Positions 6,249 to 6,671 of a stretch of DNA of 6,671 nucleotides are shown here, one piece after another. The translations under genes and the position numbers were made by a program. The notes beneath the pieces are model-generated. The model did no database searches, was not told the DNA's origin, and saw only the letters and a program-made list of their open reading frames with translations. The stretch's first letter is position 1. Every line of letters starts with the position of its first letter. The DNA comes from Acidobacteriota bacterium (GTDB lineage: Bacteria; Actinomycetota; Actinomycetes; Actinomycetales; Micrococcaceae): contig JABBNV010000155.1 in assembly GCA_019352125.1 (NCBI GenBank), forward strand, positions 1-6,671, given 5' to 3'.

Positions 6249-6340
6249 TACTTTACCTGCCCAATGTTACGGCTCGGGCAAGAGCCCGCCATCGCACCGC
6301 CGGGATGGCCTGTTTGGCATGAAGTGCCATAAGTGGGCAT

Positions 6341-6430
6341 AAAAATGGTGCCGAACTGGGAGCGCCTCACGGCGTAAGGCCGCTCTAGGCGGCTAAAAAA
6401 TGGAGCCCGGGGGTTCCGCAGTCCGGCACC
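6341..6430 (-). other. Multi-hairpin RNA element with closing stem and U-runs (tandem terminator or leader RNA)
   Basis: As minus-strand RNA, 6419-6430 pairs with 6347-6358: twelve positions with one A-C mismatch, seven unbroken G-C-rich pairs at the outer end. The enclosed 60 nt form three local hairpins. The first is GGAACC/GGCTCC around CCCG (6402-6417). The second is GCCGC/GCGGC around 5 nt (6379-6393). The third is CGCC/GGCG capped by a GTGA tetraloop of the GNRA type (6363-6374). A U6 run (6395-6400) follows the first hairpin, and U5 (6341-6345) follows the closing stem. U-runs in the right place occur only on the minus strand, which fixes the direction. It could be a double terminator for the gene ending at 6500 or an attenuator-like leader. 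It is not a tRNA. Confidence 0.55.
6395..6417 (-). terminator. Rho-independent terminator, minus strand
   Basis: Minus-strand GGAACC and GGCTCC (6402-6417) form six pairs, one of them G-U, around a CCCG loop. One A (6401) and six T residues (6395-6400) follow. This is a compact classical intrinsic terminator 83 nt after the stop codon of the upstream minus-strand gene. Confidence 0.6.
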
Positions 6431-6456
6431 TACTTCAGTGTTCTACTTTGTGGGGT

Positions 6457-6498
6457 AGGTGTCAACAACCGTGAGTTTCGCCACGGAAAGTGACACCT
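6457..6498. repeat. Perfect 8-bp inverted repeat with nested stem
   Basis: AGGTGTCA (6457-6464) and TGACACCT (6491-6498) are exact reverse complements. Inside them CCGTG (6469-6473) pairs with CACGG (6482-6486), separated from the outer stem by 4-nt unpaired stretches on each side. The repeat begins one base after the stop codon of the partial gene at 6500. No T-run follows. It may be a 3'-stabilising hairpin, a binding site, or the end of a lost insertion sequence; the sequence alone does not decide. Confidence 0.55.
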
Positions 6499-6499
6499 C

Positions 6500-6671
6500 T
6501 TAATCCAGCTCGCCCAACCGCCAGGCTTTAGCTGCGTGTTCAAGATCCTCCGCTGTTTTTACCAGCTTCTGGGCATCAGCGGTCAGCTTCTTGGCGTGGT
6601 CAGCGTTGCCTATTTCGCGGGCATCCGCCAGCTTGGCCTGGCCCAGTGCCACCACCCGGCAGAATGCCGCC
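6500..6671 (-). CDS. C-terminal end of an unrecognised helical protein (partial)
   Basis: The frame enters from the right edge and ends at TAA (6500-6502), giving the last 56 residues. They are almost entirely Ala, Leu, Lys, Glu and Asp with regular heptad-like spacing, for example AKLADAREIG (12-21 of the visible part) and AKKLTADAQKLVKTAEDLEH (26-45). The end is AWRLGELD. This looks like a long amphipathic helix or helical hairpin. I do not recognise the family. The codon choice and amino-acid pattern look like a real protein, and the terminator downstream supports this. It is co-oriented with DUF47-pit but separated by 331 bp and a terminator, so probably a separate transcript. Confidence 0.7.
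   Translation of the reverse strand, partial: AAFCRVVALGQAKLADAREIGNADHAKKLTADAQKLVKTAEDLEHAAKAWRLGELD

Larger units (their letters stand above)
6169..6499 (-). other. Gene-free interval rich in RNA structure signals
   Basis: No credible coding frame lies between the DUF47 start and the upstream minus-strand gene. Reading along the minus strand from the upstream gene, the interval holds a perfect 8-bp inverted repeat (6457-6498), an 84-nt multi-hairpin element with U-runs (6341-6430), two small inverted repeats (6315-6329 and 6271-6288), a promoter candidate (6221-6248) and the DUF47 ribosome binding site. The two small repeats are TGGCA/TGCCA around 5 nt and the mutually exclusive pairs GGCTC/GAGCC or CGGGC/GCCCG. 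Confidence 0.6.

Noticed and set aside
6251..6261. CTTTACCTGCC, similar to the third PHO-like unit upstream of pstS, as a PHO box for DUF47-pit
   Set aside because: A single unit with no 11-bp partner on either side; the match is too short to support a regulatory call.
6347..6430. Possible tRNA: 84 nt with a 7-bp acceptor-like stem GGTGCCG/CGGCACC and three internal arms
   Set aside because: No proper T-loop (TTCRA) before the 3' acceptor strand on either strand and no T at position 8. The stem also continues past 7 bp, and there is no credible anticodon arm.
1..6671. CRISPR arrays, phage genes or defence systems
   Set aside because: No regularly spaced repeats and no integrase, nuclease or toxin-antitoxin genes are visible; the window is an ordinary phosphate-transport locus.

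Overview
The window carries a complete actinobacterial phosphate-uptake locus. The + strand holds a high-affinity ABC importer operon, pstS-pstC-pstA-pstB (277-4519). The minus strand holds a convergent two-gene operon: a DUF47/PhoU-like protein (5545-6168) followed by a PiT-family low-affinity phosphate transporter (4534-5544). The operons meet tail to tail with 14 bp between stop codons. At the right edge is the 3' end of an unrecognised minus-strand gene (6500-6671). By eye the DNA is moderately GC-rich. GTG starts, the 'MKxLRFGR...LSAC' lipoprotein leader, a long PstA with two extra N-terminal membrane helices and the DUF47-Pit pair all point to Actinobacteria. A Micrococcaceae-like (Micrococcales) source fits best; this is inferred from remembered family traits and is not proven.

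Layout. 1-276 has no convincing gene. It holds the pst control region, including 11-bp direct repeats that resemble an actinobacterial PHO box (139-160, with a possible further unit at 172-182), several inverted repeats and the pstS ribosome binding site. pstS begins at GTG 277, although the frame is open further upstream. A 116-bp gap between pstS and pstC holds a strong 13-pair stem with a small nested hairpin and no T-run. That suits differential expression of the binding protein over the membrane proteins. pstC and pstA overlap by ATGA, and pstB follows after 21 bp.

On the minus strand the DUF47 stop codon abuts the Pit GTG start with no spacing, so the two are probably translationally coupled. 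Between the DUF47 start and the next gene upstream (6169-6499) there is no gene but plenty of structure: a TTGACA promoter candidate, a perfect 8-bp inverted repeat just after the upstream gene, and an 84-nt element. When transcribed from the minus strand, that element folds into a closing stem around three hairpins, and U-runs follow both the first hairpin and the closing stem. It is either a tandem terminator or a structured leader RNA.

Working together, PstS captures phosphate at the outer membrane face, PstC/PstA form the channel and PstB powers it with ATP. Pit supplies low-affinity uptake when phosphate is plentiful, and DUF47 probably modulates Pit. I see no novel enzymatic system. The most unusual signals are the non-coding structures and some atypical residues in DUF47, Pit and PstC.
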